This document shows positions 8,342-16,814 of a stretch of 64,000 nt of DNA, piece after piece; positions within the stretch are counted from its first letter, which is position 1, and each line of letters begins with the position of its first letter. Source of the DNA: Maea johnstoni. Taxonomy: Eukaryota > Annelida > Polychaeta > Spionida > Magelonidae. The notes beneath the pieces are model-generated. The model was not told where the DNA came from. It made no database searches and saw only the letters and a program-made list of their open reading frames with translations. Both the position numbers and the translations under genes were made by a program. Location of the stretch: the NCBI GenBank assembly GCA_963942565.1, contig CAWWDR010001020.1, positions 1 through 64,000 of the forward strand, written 5' to 3'.

Positions 8342-9751
8342 ATGAAAAATGTTTTATTAAATAAGCAAAGGTTTTTATTTATAAGTTTAATAATATTGTT
8401 ATTAAGTGGTAGATATTGTGGTAGTTCCATTAATCGTGGAGAAGAGCCATTAAAAAAGAATAAGTATTTATCGTTATTTTTTGAGGCATACAACATTGTT
8501 AAAAATAATTATGTAGATATAGACAAAGTGGATGATAAAAAACTGTACTACGGTGCCTTAAGGGGGATGTTTGATGCTCTTGAAGATCCTTATTCCAACT
8601 TTCTTGATGACAATACCTTTAGATTATTAGATACAGGACTAAAGGGATATTTTGGGGGAATAGGTTTTTCTTTCACAAAAACAACTGATAAGTTGGTAAT
8701 TAGCTATATATTTCCTGATTCACCTGCTAAAAGAGCTGGACTAAAGCCAGGGGATGGTATTATAAAAGTAAATGGTAGTTTTATAAGCAAGCTATCACTA
8801 CAAAAAATCGTGGATAAACTAAGGGGAAAACCAGGTTCTAAGGTAAAACTGACTATTAAACTGGCTAAAAATAAAAAAATAATAAACAAAACTATTACAA
8901 GGCAAATTATAAAGCCCATTATTGTTGAGTATAAGGTGCTTAAAAATAATATTGGATATATTAGGCTTAGGAGTTTTAGTAATAATTCTTCTAAATCTGT
9001 TAGAAAGGCACTTATCAGCTTAAGGGGGAAGGCCGTTAAAGGCCTGATATTTGATATAAGAAATAATCTGGGAGGTGATTTATTAGAGTGTATTTATATA
9101 ACAAACTTTTTTTTATCTGATGATAAAAAGATATTGTCTATGAGAGAAAAAGATGAAAAATATAAAACGCATTTATACTCTGATAATAACTATACTATAT
9201 TACCTAATATTCCTCTTGTTGTGTTGGTCAATGGTAATAGTGCTTCTGCATCTGAGATCTTTTTGGGAGCAATTCAGGATCATAAACGGGGTATAGCAAT
9301 TGGATCAAAAACTTATGGAAAGGGTTCTGTACAGTCTTATATGGCATCTGAGGTAAAACCTACTATAGGTTTTAAGATTACTCATTCGAAGTGGTTTACT
9401 CCAAAGAATAGGGCTATTGACAGAAAAGGTCTTAAGCCTGATATTGAAATACAAAAGCCAAAATTAAGTATTGATGAAAAGTATTATGTTATAAGGCTTT
9501 ATAAAAGCAAGCTAGTTAAAGATTATGTTAAAAATCATAAAGAGCTTTCTGATAATGACGTGGATAACTTTATGAAAATAATTAAACAACGGGGTATAGC
9601 ACTAAAAAAGGCTATTGTTATAAAGCATTTGAAAAAAGAGAAGTATAGTTTAAGCTACGAAACAATAATAGACATGGATTATGATAAACCCCTAAAAAAG
9701 GCTTGGGATTACTTAAATAAAAAAGCAAAAACTCGCAAACATAGCTGGTAA
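8342..9751 (+). CDS. S41 family C-terminal processing peptidase
   Basis: An N-terminal hydrophobic signal segment (residues about 11-25) is followed by a helical lead region, a PDZ domain (about 90-165; PAKRAGLKPGD) and the S41 protease domain. The catalytic Ser lies in VNGNSASASEI and the Lys in GSKTYGKGSVQS. 469 residues, with a C-terminal extension of about 90 residues beyond the core. Family role: periplasmic protease that trims the C-termini of exported proteins or degrades tagged ones. A Cys (RYCG) follows the signal segment but the lipobox match is poor. It is followed by a PfkB kinase gene 49 bases on. Confidence 0.92.
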   Translation: MKNVLLNKQRFLFISLIILLLSGRYCGSSINRGEEPLKKNKYLSLFFEAYNIVKNNYVDIDKVDDKKLYYGALRGMFDALEDPYSNFLDDNTFRLLDTGLKGYFGGIGFSFTKTTDKLVISYIFPDSPAKRAGLKPGDGIIKVNGSFISKLSLQKIVDKLRGKPGSKVKLTIKLAKNKKIINKTITRQIIKPIIVEYKVLKNNIGYIRLRSFSNNSSKSVRKALISLRGKAVKGLIFDIRNNLGGDLLECIYITNFFLSDDKKILSMREKDEKYKTHLYSDNNYTILPNIPLVVLVNGNSASASEIFLGAIQDHKRGIAIGSKTYGKGSVQSYMASEVKPTIGFKITHSKWFTPKNRAIDRKGLKPDIEIQKPKLSIDEKYYVIRLYKSKLVKDYVKNHKELSDNDVDNFMKIIKQRGIALKKAIVIKHLKKEKYSLSYETIIDMDYDKPLKKAWDYLNKKAKTRKHSW

Positions 9752-9800
9752 CAAAGACTAACATTATTAAATTAGCTAAAAAATAATAAGGATTAAGATA

Positions 9801-10751
9801 ATGGATATATTAATATCGGGTTCTATTGCCTATGATAGAATTATGGATTTTCCGGGTAAGTTCTCAGATCATATTCTATCCCATAAACTTCACATTCTAA
9901 ACGTTTCTTTTATGGTAAATGACCTAAAAGAGAACTTTGGAGGAACTGCCGGGAATATTGCCTATACCCTTTCTTTATTGGGAGAGAATCCTACAATTAT
10001 AGCCACTGCTGGTCGTGATTTTGGCTCCTACAAAGCGTGGATGAAAAAACATAACATAAATACTAATAATATTAAGATTATAGAGGAGGTATTAACGGCT
10101 GGTGCTTATATTACCACTGATCAGCTGGATAATCAGATTACCACATTTAACCCCGGAGCGATGAATTATAGTGCTGATTTTGATTTTACTTCTATTCAGC
10201 CTAATAGTACTATTGCCCTTATTGGACCTGGTAATTTAAATGATATGCATAAGTTTGCAAAAATATATAAAGAAAAAGGAATAGATTATATTTTTGATCC
10301 TGGACAGTCACTTCCAGCCTGGAATAAGAATAAGCTATTAGAGGCTGTAGAGGGGGCTAAGATATTCATAAGCAATGATTATGAATTGCAGTTAACTATG
10401 GAGAAAACATCTATGTCTTTGGAGGACATTATAAAAGCTACAAAAATAGTTATAACAACAAAAGGTGAATACGGTTCTATAGTACAGTTTATGGATAACT
10501 TTAAATTAAAGTCGGTTAATATCCCTGTAGTAAAGGCTTATGATGTTAAGGATCCCACTGGTGCTGGTGATGCTTATCGTGGAGGTTTAATTAAAGGACT
10601 TTTGTTATCTGATGATATTTGTTATGCGGCTAAGATTGGATCTACTTCTTCTGCCTATGCTGTTGAGGAATACGGAACTCAAACTTTTAGTTATAGTATA
10701 GATTTATTTAATAAGCGTTTTTGTGATAACTTTGGTCAAAAGGCTTTTTAG
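9801..10751 (+). CDS. PfkB-family carbohydrate/nucleoside kinase
   Basis: 316 residues with the PfkB N-terminal signature FGGTAGNIAYTLSLLG and the C-terminal active-site signature DPTGAGDAYRGG, whose Asp is the catalytic base. The overall form, with the N-terminal ISGSIAYDRI, resembles bacterial adenosine or ribokinase-like kinases, but the substrate cannot be told. AAGGA lies about nine bases before the ATG. Its stop codon lies inside the first copy of the 28-bp repeat that leads into murC. Confidence 0.85.
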   Translation: MDILISGSIAYDRIMDFPGKFSDHILSHKLHILNVSFMVNDLKENFGGTAGNIAYTLSLLGENPTIIATAGRDFGSYKAWMKKHNINTNNIKIIEEVLTAGAYITTDQLDNQITTFNPGAMNYSADFDFTSIQPNSTIALIGPGNLNDMHKFAKIYKEKGIDYIFDPGQSLPAWNKNKLLEAVEGAKIFISNDYELQLTMEKTSMSLEDIIKATKIVITTKGEYGSIVQFMDNFKLKSVNIPVVKAYDVKDPTGAGDAYRGGLIKGLLLSDDICYAAKIGSTSSAYAVEEYGTQTFSYSIDLFNKRFCDNFGQKAF

Positions 10752-10803
10752 CGGATTATTTATAATATGTTATTCTTAGCGGATTATTTATAATATGTTA
10801 TTC
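10748..10803. repeat. Perfect 28-bp tandem duplication across the murC start
   Basis: Copies are 10748-10775 and 10776-10803, identical. Each holds an ATG. In the first copy the ATG at 10767 opens an 8-codon frame ending with TAA at 10791-10793, one base before the murC ATG at 10795. The duplication also repeats AGCGGA, the only weak ribosome-binding-site candidate. Confidence 0.95.
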
Positions 10804-12168
10804 AAGGATAAGGTTCATTTTATTGGTATTGCTGGGATAGGGATGAGTGCTATTGCCCAGGTTTTATTGGATGACTATGAAGTTAGTGGTTCAGACAGGG
10901 CTTTTGATAATAATATTGATTTAGAGTTTAAGGCTTTACTGGAAAACATTAACATAAAAATACACAAGCAGGATGGGAGTGGAATTGATAAAAATACTAA
11001 TTTGGTTATATACTCCAGTTCGATAGAGAGCAATATACCTGACTTACAAAAGGCTAAGGAACTTAATATTACTTGCATTCATCGTTCTGATATGCTGGCT
11101 ACTATATTCAACAAGGGTTATGGGATTGCTATATCTGGTACTAGTGGTAAGACAACTAGTTGTGCATTTCTTGGCTATATGCTGTATAGGAGCAACTTTG
11201 ACCCTAAGATGATAAACGGTGGGAAGGCTATAAACTTTTGTGAGATGGGTTTAATAGGCAATGCTTATTGCGGAAAGACCAAACATATAGTTATAGAGGC
11301 TGATGAAAGTGATGGTACTTTAGTAAAATATATACCTAATATATCCATTATTACTAATATTGATCTGGATCACAAGCCTATTGAGGAATTATATTCTTTA
11401 TTTACGAGTTTTGCTAATAATACAAAGGATTATCTTATAATAAATGCTGATTGTCTGCATACTCGTAATATTGCCCATAGCTTTGCTAATAAGAATATTA
11501 TTAGTTTTGGCTTAGACAAAAGTGCGGATTATGTTATAGGCGATATTCTTCTTAATAAGGACTCATCCAGCTTTTCACTTAATAAAGACGGTTTTAGGCT
11601 TAGTATTTCTGGTTATCATAATATTTTAAATTGTATACCGTCTATTATTGTTGGTGATATTTTAAATATCAAAAGGGATATAATTAAGGACTCTATATTG
11701 GGCTTTAAGGGAGTAGAAGGGCGACTTAACATTGTTAATACTATAAAAGGAATAGATATTATAAGTGATTATGCACATAATCCGTCAAAGATTAGGGCTT
11801 CCATAGAGTGCGTTAGGATTGATAGAGAGGGTATTATAGTTATATTCCAGCCTCATGGATTTGCTCCTACAAGGCTTATGAGGGATGACTATATAAAGAC
11901 TTTTACTGATTGCCTTACTGATAAAGATATTATATTTATTACTGAGATATTGTATCAGGGTGGTACGGTGGATAGGGATATATCTTCTAGGGAGATTGTG
12001 GAGGCTATTAACAAAGGGGATAAGTTAGCTTATTTTTTTTATAGCAGAGAGGATATTATTAACTTTTTAAATAGAAATCCCACTTTATTATCTGATAAGC
12101 AAGCTATACTGGTTATGGGTGCGAGGGATAATACACTTAGGGATTTTTCTAGGGGTATTAATTTTTAG
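10795..12168 (+). CDS. murC: UDP-N-acetylmuramate--L-alanine ligase MurC
   Basis: 457 residues with the MurC N-terminal nucleotide fold (FIGIAGIGMSAIA), ATP loop GTSGKTTS, ADESDGTL, TNIDLDH and DYAHNPSKI. Order and length fit MurC; Mpl is a less likely alternative. It adds L-Ala to UDP-MurNAc in the cytoplasm, the first step of stem-peptide synthesis. It follows a PfkB kinase gene and not the usual mur cluster; murD is about 24 kb away in this window. The start lies in the second copy of a 28-bp duplication. Confidence 0.92.
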   Translation: MLFKDKVHFIGIAGIGMSAIAQVLLDDYEVSGSDRAFDNNIDLEFKALLENINIKIHKQDGSGIDKNTNLVIYSSSIESNIPDLQKAKELNITCIHRSDMLATIFNKGYGIAISGTSGKTTSCAFLGYMLYRSNFDPKMINGGKAINFCEMGLIGNAYCGKTKHIVIEADESDGTLVKYIPNISIITNIDLDHKPIEELYSLFTSFANNTKDYLIINADCLHTRNIAHSFANKNIISFGLDKSADYVIGDILLNKDSSSFSLNKDGFRLSISGYHNILNCIPSIIVGDILNIKRDIIKDSILGFKGVEGRLNIVNTIKGIDIISDYAHNPSKIRASIECVRIDREGIIVIFQPHGFAPTRLMRDDYIKTFTDCLTDKDIIFITEILYQGGTVDRDISSREIVEAINKGDKLAYFFYSREDIINFLNRNPTLLSDKQAILVMGARDNTLRDFSRGINF

Positions 12169-12188
12169 GATATTAATATAGTTAGGTA

Positions 12189-13466
12189 TTATAAGTAAGG
12201 CATTATAAGCTCAACGTTCTTTTCAGAAGAATTACTATAATAAAGTATAGTATTATATCCATTATTGGATAACTTAGTTCTAAAGGCTTTGTCTTTCAAT
12301 AGTTTCTTTATATGGTAGTAAAGCTCATTTGTATAGTATGCCTTTTTATCAGAAAAACTCTTATTAACCTTAATTTGTATAATGCCTTTGTTAGTAATTA
12401 GTTTTTTTACAATAAAATCAAAGTTATATGTATAGGGACCAACAATAACAGCTTTATTAAAATAACATGGTTCAATAGGATTATGTCCGCCAATTTTCTT
12501 GTTAAATGTTCCACCTAATATTACAACATCAGACATCTTATAAAAACTTATAAGCTCTCCTATAGTGTTGATAATTAGTACGTTATAGGAGTTATCATCA
12601 AGGTTAACATTAGTCCTAAGCCGAGTTACTAGTTTATACCTTTTTGCTATCCTCATAACGGTTCTAGCCCTGTTTGGATGTCTTGGAGCAATAAATAATT
12701 TAAGAAAAGGAAATAGTATTAATAATTCTTTATAAGCTTTAATAATTAACGCCTCTTCTTGTCTATGAGTGCTTGAGGCTATTATAATAAGTGATCCGTT
12801 ATTTTTATAATTAACAAGAATATTTTCCTTTGGCCTAAAGTCAAACTTTAAACTCCTTATAACTTTTAACTTGGATTTATCTATACCAAAGCTTTTTATC
12901 CTTTTAAAGTCTTCTTCAGACTGCATGGTTATTAGAGTGAATAAATTAAAAACCTCTTTAAAAAAAGAACTTAGTATCCTATATCTTTTATATTCCTTTT
13001 CAGGCATCCGACCGCTTATTAGAAAAGTAGGTACATTCATGGACTTGGCAGTTTTAAGTATATTAGGCCATATTTCGCTTTCTATGAAAATTATGGCTTT
13101 AGGCTTAACCTTTTTTATAAGCCTTTTACAAAAAATAGTATAGTCAAATGGATAGTATGATAAACATTGATTAGGAAATAACTTTTTTGCCATCTCTATG
13201 CCAGAGCTGGTGGTTGTAGTTATAAAAATATTATAACGCTTTTTTAACAGGTATACCAATCGACTAATAGATGAAATCTCACCAGCTGAAACACCATGTA
13301 TCCATATATTGGGCTGTTTAACAAAAGGAGTTTTTATAGACAGCTTATATAAATATGTCTTAAACTTACTTTTATCAACTATGCAGCGGATTAAAATAAT
13401 AACTAATAATATTGGATATATTATCCATAGTGAAAAAGTATACAGTATAAAAAAAAAGTAATACAT
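12189..13466 (-). CDS. waaA: 3-deoxy-D-manno-octulosonic acid (Kdo) transferase
   Basis: 425 residues: an N-terminal membrane anchor, WIHGVSAGEI, then LISGRMPE, and the C-terminal GT-B motifs GGTFNKKIGGHNPIEP and KAVIVGPYTYNF. These are diagnostic of WaaA/KdtA. The enzyme transfers Kdo to lipid A precursors at the inner membrane, so the organism probably makes LPS. It is convergent with murC (20-base gap). No ribosome-binding site is evident before the ATG. Confidence 0.93.
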   Translation of the reverse strand: MYYFFFILYTFSLWIIYPILLVIILIRCIVDKSKFKTYLYKLSIKTPFVKQPNIWIHGVSAGEISSISRLVYLLKKRYNIFITTTTSSGIEMAKKLFPNQCLSYYPFDYTIFCKRLIKKVKPKAIIFIESEIWPNILKTAKSMNVPTFLISGRMPEKEYKRYRILSSFFKEVFNLFTLITMQSEEDFKRIKSFGIDKSKLKVIRSLKFDFRPKENILVNYKNNGSLIIIASSTHRQEEALIIKAYKELLILFPFLKLFIAPRHPNRARTVMRIAKRYKLVTRLRTNVNLDDNSYNVLIINTIGELISFYKMSDVVILGGTFNKKIGGHNPIEPCYFNKAVIVGPYTYNFDFIVKKLITNKGIIQIKVNKSFSDKKAYYTNELYYHIKKLLKDKAFRTKLSNNGYNTILYYSNSSEKNVELIMPYL

Positions 13467-13598
13467 AATTTTTTTATTAAAATAAACTACTCTACAGCAT
13501 TAGTCATAAGGCTATATTTATTATAATTATATGAATAATTATAAGTTAAATGTAATAATAGGCATATTATATCAACATTTAGCTATAAAAAAAACTCT

Positions 13599-13627
13599 TT
13601 GACTTTCTTAATAAACAGTATTATTCT
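13599..13627 (+). promoter_or_regulatory. Sigma-70 type promoter for the candidate small RNA
   Basis: TTGACT (13599-13604), 17-base spacer, TATTCT (13622-13627). It points into a non-coding stretch that ends at a strong terminator. Confidence 0.4.
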
Positions 13628-13633
13628 TTCTAT

Positions 13634-13808
13634 TAAGTAAAATAGCTGGTAAAGTTAATTATAACAAATTAGGTTTTACTCAATTATTTTATGGTTTGCC
13701 TCTCTAAATAAACATCTGTTCTCTTTATCGTAATACGTTGTGTTGGGGTAAAGAGAAAAAGACATGCCTATCGGTAAGCGGGATTTTAAAATCCCGCTTT
13801 TTTTTGTA
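13634..13808 (+). ncRNA. Candidate small RNA of about 170 nt
   Basis: The 511-bp gap 13467-13977 contains no open frame, but has a promoter-like pair upstream of about 13634 and a textbook terminator at 13776-13808. Within it, CTCTTTA (13721-13727) can pair with TAAAGAG (13749-13755). Local base composition is less AT-biased than the surrounding gap (TCGTAATACGTTGTGTTGGGG region), which suggests constraint. It shows no SRP RNA tetraloop, tmRNA tag frame or recognisable riboswitch core. Because the flanking genes are both on the minus strand, it would be an independent transcript. Class unknown. Confidence 0.4.
13776..13808 (+). terminator. Rho-independent terminator of the candidate small RNA
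   Basis: A perfect 24-base palindrome (13776-13799, GC-rich core GCGGGAT/ATCCCGC) runs into eight T residues on the plus strand. There is no comparable T-run on the minus strand. Confidence 0.85.
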
Positions 13809-13977
13809 TTCATTATGATAACCAAAATTAATAGCTTGATAACAACTAATAACCCTTAAATATAAAAATAAAAAAAATCTTTATTTTTATAACAAGTCTA
13901 TATGAAAAATAATACCTTTTTTATTAAATTAAAATAATAAATTAAAATGCTTGTTTAGCTTTTTATTCAAAAATAGG

Positions 13978-14835
13978 CTAGCTTGTTTTACTATTAGTTG
14001 GAATTAGGATTATCTCAAGGCCTTCATAAGCCGCTATGGTATTATGAAAGCTTTTTTGTGCCTCATCTTTTATTTTGTCTATAAAAGCATCAGAATGAGA
14101 TGGGTCATGGTGAAAAAGAACAAGTTGTTTTATATTGGCAGCCTTAGCAATTTTTACTCCTGCTTTCCATGTGGAGTGTCCCCATCCAATTTTTGATACG
14201 CCTATTCTACCGTCATACTCCTCGGGTATATATTGAGCATCATAAATTAGTACATCAGAATCTTTTGATAGCTTATATAGCTCTGGATCAATATGATTAT
14301 AATGTTCGGTATCTGTTGCATAAACCATAGATTTACCGTTATAACTAACTTTAAATGCAATAACGGTATTTGGATGATTAAGCTGTTTATAGTCAATGGT
14401 AATATTGTTTAATGTTACCCTGTCATTAGTTATCAAATTATGAAACTCAATATTTGCACTCATATCATCAACAGATATAGGAAAATTAGGATTGGACATC
14501 TGACTTTTTAAAACTTTTTCTATGTTAATTTGTTCTAGCCCATAAATATTAAAGCTATTACCCTTAGTATATGCAGGACTAAAAAAAGGAAAACCTTGAA
14601 TATGATCCCAATGCACATGGGATATAAAAATATCCGCCTTTACTGGCATATCCTTTAAAAGATGTTTTCCAAGTTCTCTTATGCCAGTACCAGCATCAAA
14701 AATAATAATATTACTGCCGCAACGAACTTCAACACATGAAGTATTACCCCCGTATTTAATGGTATTTTTTCCAGGTGCCGCTATACTCCCTCTAGCTCCC
14801 CAAAATCTAATTAAAAACATATTGTCATCGAGCAT
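13978..14835 (-). CDS. Metallo-beta-lactamase-fold hydrolase
   Basis: 285 residues with the zinc motif SHVHWDHIQGFPFF, the preceding FDAGTGIREL, and later metal ligands in YATDTEH and LVLFHHDPSH. This arrangement is that of the Lactamase_B_2/RNase Z-like group often called MBL-fold metal-dependent hydrolase. In this group, proteins starting with RFWGARGSI are common in bacteria, and their substrate is unknown. GAGAGGG lies four bases before the chosen ATG; a second ATG five codons on is less likely. Confidence 0.8.
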   Translation of the reverse strand: MLDDNMFLIRFWGARGSIAAPGKNTIKYGGNTSCVEVRCGSNIIIFDAGTGIRELGKHLLKDMPVKADIFISHVHWDHIQGFPFFSPAYTKGNSFNIYGLEQINIEKVLKSQMSNPNFPISVDDMSANIEFHNLITNDRVTLNNITIDYKQLNHPNTVIAFKVSYNGKSMVYATDTEHYNHIDPELYKLSKDSDVLIYDAQYIPEEYDGRIGVSKIGWGHSTWKAGVKIAKAANIKQLVLFHHDPSHSDAFIDKIKDEAQKSFHNTIAAYEGLEIILIPTNSKTS

Positions 14836-15147
14836 AAAACCCTCTCGCTAAACTATCGACACCTTAATTATAAATTACTAATAAAAGCCTTTTCTTGTTT
14901 AATTTTTGACTTTTCCATTTAAATGTAGTTCCTTTTATAAAAAAAGCTTTTTATAATAATTATTACTTTAAAAATTATTATTTTCAAATATTACACCTAT
15001 AATTTAGAAGTTATTTTATTATACAAGTTATTTTAGCAAAGGTTCTATCATTCACAAAGGGGCAAACCTAAATATAATAAAAAGTTAATAGTAAAAAATC
15101 TAGTATTTTTCTCTACTATTTTTACTAAATAGCAAAGGTATATAATC
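14836..15147. other. 312-bp gap with stem-loops before aroQ
   Basis: The gap lies between divergent genes. A 9-bp AT hairpin occupies 14935-14956. A longer stem-loop (15090-15126) lies just before aroQ and is listed separately. No gene is seen. Confidence 0.5.
15090..15126 (+). promoter_or_regulatory. Stem-loop in the aroQ leader
   Basis: AGTAAAAA (15090-15097) pairs with TTTTTACT (15119-15126), and inside it TAGTA (15101-15105) pairs with TACTA (15114-15118), leaving a 3-base bulge. It ends 21 bases before the aroQ ATG, and AAAGG follows it. The T-rich inner loop also allows a weak attenuator reading; function unproven. Confidence 0.35.
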
Positions 15148-15579
15148 ATGAAAAATGTATTAGTAATACATGGTCCAAATCTAAACCTACTAGGAACAAG
15201 AGAGACAAATATATATGGAGCTAAAACCCTTGATGACATAAATAGTGAGTTGATAGAGCTTGCTAATAAAAACTATATTAAGTTAAATATATTTTTTTCT
15301 AATCACGAAGGAGATATTATAAACTTTATACAAAATAATGCTAAGGATGCAAATGCATTAATTATAAATCCTGCTGCTTATACTCACACATCTATTGCCA
15401 TACGGGATGCTATATTAGCCTATGACCTTATAATGATAGAGGTTCATCTTTCGAACATCTATAAGAGAGAAGGCTTTAGACAAAAGTCCTATTTTCATGA
15501 TATAGCAAAGGGAGTGATTATGGGGCTTGGTTCTGATGGGTATTTTCTTGCCCTACGTCATCTTATTACTCTTTTATGA
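15148..15579 (+). CDS. aroQ: Type II 3-dehydroquinate dehydratase
   Basis: 143 residues with all family landmarks: HGPNLNLLGTRE, the active-site Tyr in NIYGAKT, SNHEGDI, NPAAYTHTSIAIRDA, and VHLSNIYKREGFRQKS. It catalyses step three of the shikimate pathway as a cytoplasmic dodecamer. Length is typical. It stands alone; no other aro gene is in the window. Confidence 0.95.
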   Translation: MKNVLVIHGPNLNLLGTRETNIYGAKTLDDINSELIELANKNYIKLNIFFSNHEGDIINFIQNNAKDANALIINPAAYTHTSIAIRDAILAYDLIMIEVHLSNIYKREGFRQKSYFHDIAKGVIMGLGSDGYFLALRHLITLL

Positions 15580-15609
15580 TATAATATAATCTAATTTTTA
15601 CTTTTCTAC

Positions 15610-15638
15610 TTGACAACGGTCTTTCAATTTTATAGATT
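15610..15638 (+). promoter_or_regulatory. Sigma-70 type promoter upstream of efp-accB-accC
   Basis: TTGACA (15610-15615), 17-base spacer, TAGATT (15633-15638). This would give a leader of about 115 bases before the efp start. The -35 box is perfect; the -10 matches four of six. Confidence 0.45.
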
Positions 15639-15760
15639 AGATTTAACTTTTTTTGTAATATATAATTTATGTATTACTATATTTAAAATTAGGATGGTTA
15701 TTTATATAAAGTATTTTATAATACTTATTGATTATTTTAGGGCTAATATAGAGGTATATA

Positions 15761-16321
15761 GTGATTTCAGCAAATGGATTAAAAAAAGGAGTTATTATTT
15801 TATTAAACGGGGAGCTATATAATGTAGTAGAACATCAACATGTAAAACCGGGAAAAGGTGGTGCATTTGTTAGAACTAAGCTACGTCAACTAAAAAAAAA
15901 TATTGTTATTGAAAAGACTTTTAGGTCTGAAGAAAAAATAGAAGATGCCTATATAGAAAGGTGTAGTGTTCAATATTTATACTCTGATGGTAATGATATA
16001 GTGTTGATGAATAGTAATACTTATGAGCAACAATCGTTGTCTAAGAGTGATGTTGGTAATAATATTAACTTTTTAGTAGAGGGTATGGAACTTGAAATAG
16101 AACTTTATAACGATGATATTATTAATATAATTCTTCCTATGTTTGTGGAAATGGAAGTAATTCATACTGAGCCAGGATTAAAAGGTGATAGCGTTAGTGG
16201 AGCAAATAAACCTGCTACTATTAAAACAGGTTATACGTTACTTGTTCCTCTTTTTATAAGCAATGGAGAAAAAATTAAAATTGATACTAGAACTGGTGAG
16301 TACGTAGAGAGAGTAAATTAA
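15761..16321 (+). CDS. efp: Elongation factor P
   Basis: 186 residues, three-domain EF-P. The loop HVKPGKGGAF carries the Lys that is modified in many bacteria, and the C-terminus has ISNGEKIKIDTRTGEYVERV. EF-P relieves ribosome stalling at polyproline. The start is GTG with GAGG about six bases upstream. accB follows 35 bases later, accC after that; efp-accB-accC is a common gene order. Confidence 0.95.
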   Translation: MISANGLKKGVIILLNGELYNVVEHQHVKPGKGGAFVRTKLRQLKKNIVIEKTFRSEEKIEDAYIERCSVQYLYSDGNDIVLMNSNTYEQQSLSKSDVGNNINFLVEGMELEIELYNDDIINIILPMFVEMEVIHTEPGLKGDSVSGANKPATIKTGYTLLVPLFISNGEKIKIDTRTGEYVERVN

Positions 16322-16356
16322 CATTAACTTTATTATTATTTTTTTTTGAGGATATA

Positions 16357-16797
16357 ATGAATACTGACTTTTTAGAAAGTGTTTTAGAGTCTTTGGCTAA
16401 CACTGATGTAAAATATTTTAAACTAGAAAGCCCTAAAAAAAAGGTTGAGATAATAAAAGGAGCTTGTGATAAACAAGACCATATTGAGAGCAAATCTGAG
16501 GAATCTAAGTTAATAGTAGAAAAAGAGGGTAAAAAAGTACCAGAGGATGATACTTTTGATATAACATCACCACATGTTGGCTTTTTTAGAAGGAGTCAAA
16601 AGTCTGGTGGTAAGCCTTTAGTTAAACTTAGAGAGGTAGTAGAAAAGCAAAAATTAGTTGCTTATATTAGCTCAATGAATTTCCAATATGAGGTTATTTC
16701 TGACTTTAGTGGTAAAATAGTAGAGATATTAGTAGAAGACGGACAAGCAGTAGAGTTTGCACAACCTCTTTTTAGGCTTAGACAGGCTAATAAATAA
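16357..16797 (+). CDS. accB: AccB-like biotin carboxyl carrier domain lacking the biotinyl lysine
   Basis: 146 residues with the usual BCCP plan: an N-terminal helical region, a Lys/Glu-rich linker (about 25-65) and a C-terminal biotinyl fold (about 68-143) with SGKIVEILVEDGQAVEFAQPLF. At the hairpin that should read E-A-M-K-M/L the sequence is ISSMNFQYEV; codon 108 (16678-16680) is AAT, Asn, where the biotinylated Lys belongs. GAGG precedes the ATG, and the gene sits between efp and an intact accC, so it is placed and translated like accB. Either carboxyl transfer uses another BCCP and this is a structural or regulatory homologue (compare plant BADC proteins, BCCP-like ACCase inhibitors without the Lys), or the residue is an error. 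Confidence 0.85.
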   Translation: MNTDFLESVLESLANTDVKYFKLESPKKKVEIIKGACDKQDHIESKSEESKLIVEKEGKKVPEDDTFDITSPHVGFFRRSQKSGGKPLVKLREVVEKQKLVAYISSMNFQYEVISDFSGKIVEILVEDGQAVEFAQPLFRLRQANK

Positions 16798-16814
16798 ATA
16801 TATGGGGTAGATAA

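Noticed and set aside
15610-15822. 70-aa plus-strand frame before efp
   Set aside because: It overlaps the efp start in another frame, begins inside the predicted promoter and shows no protein-like features.
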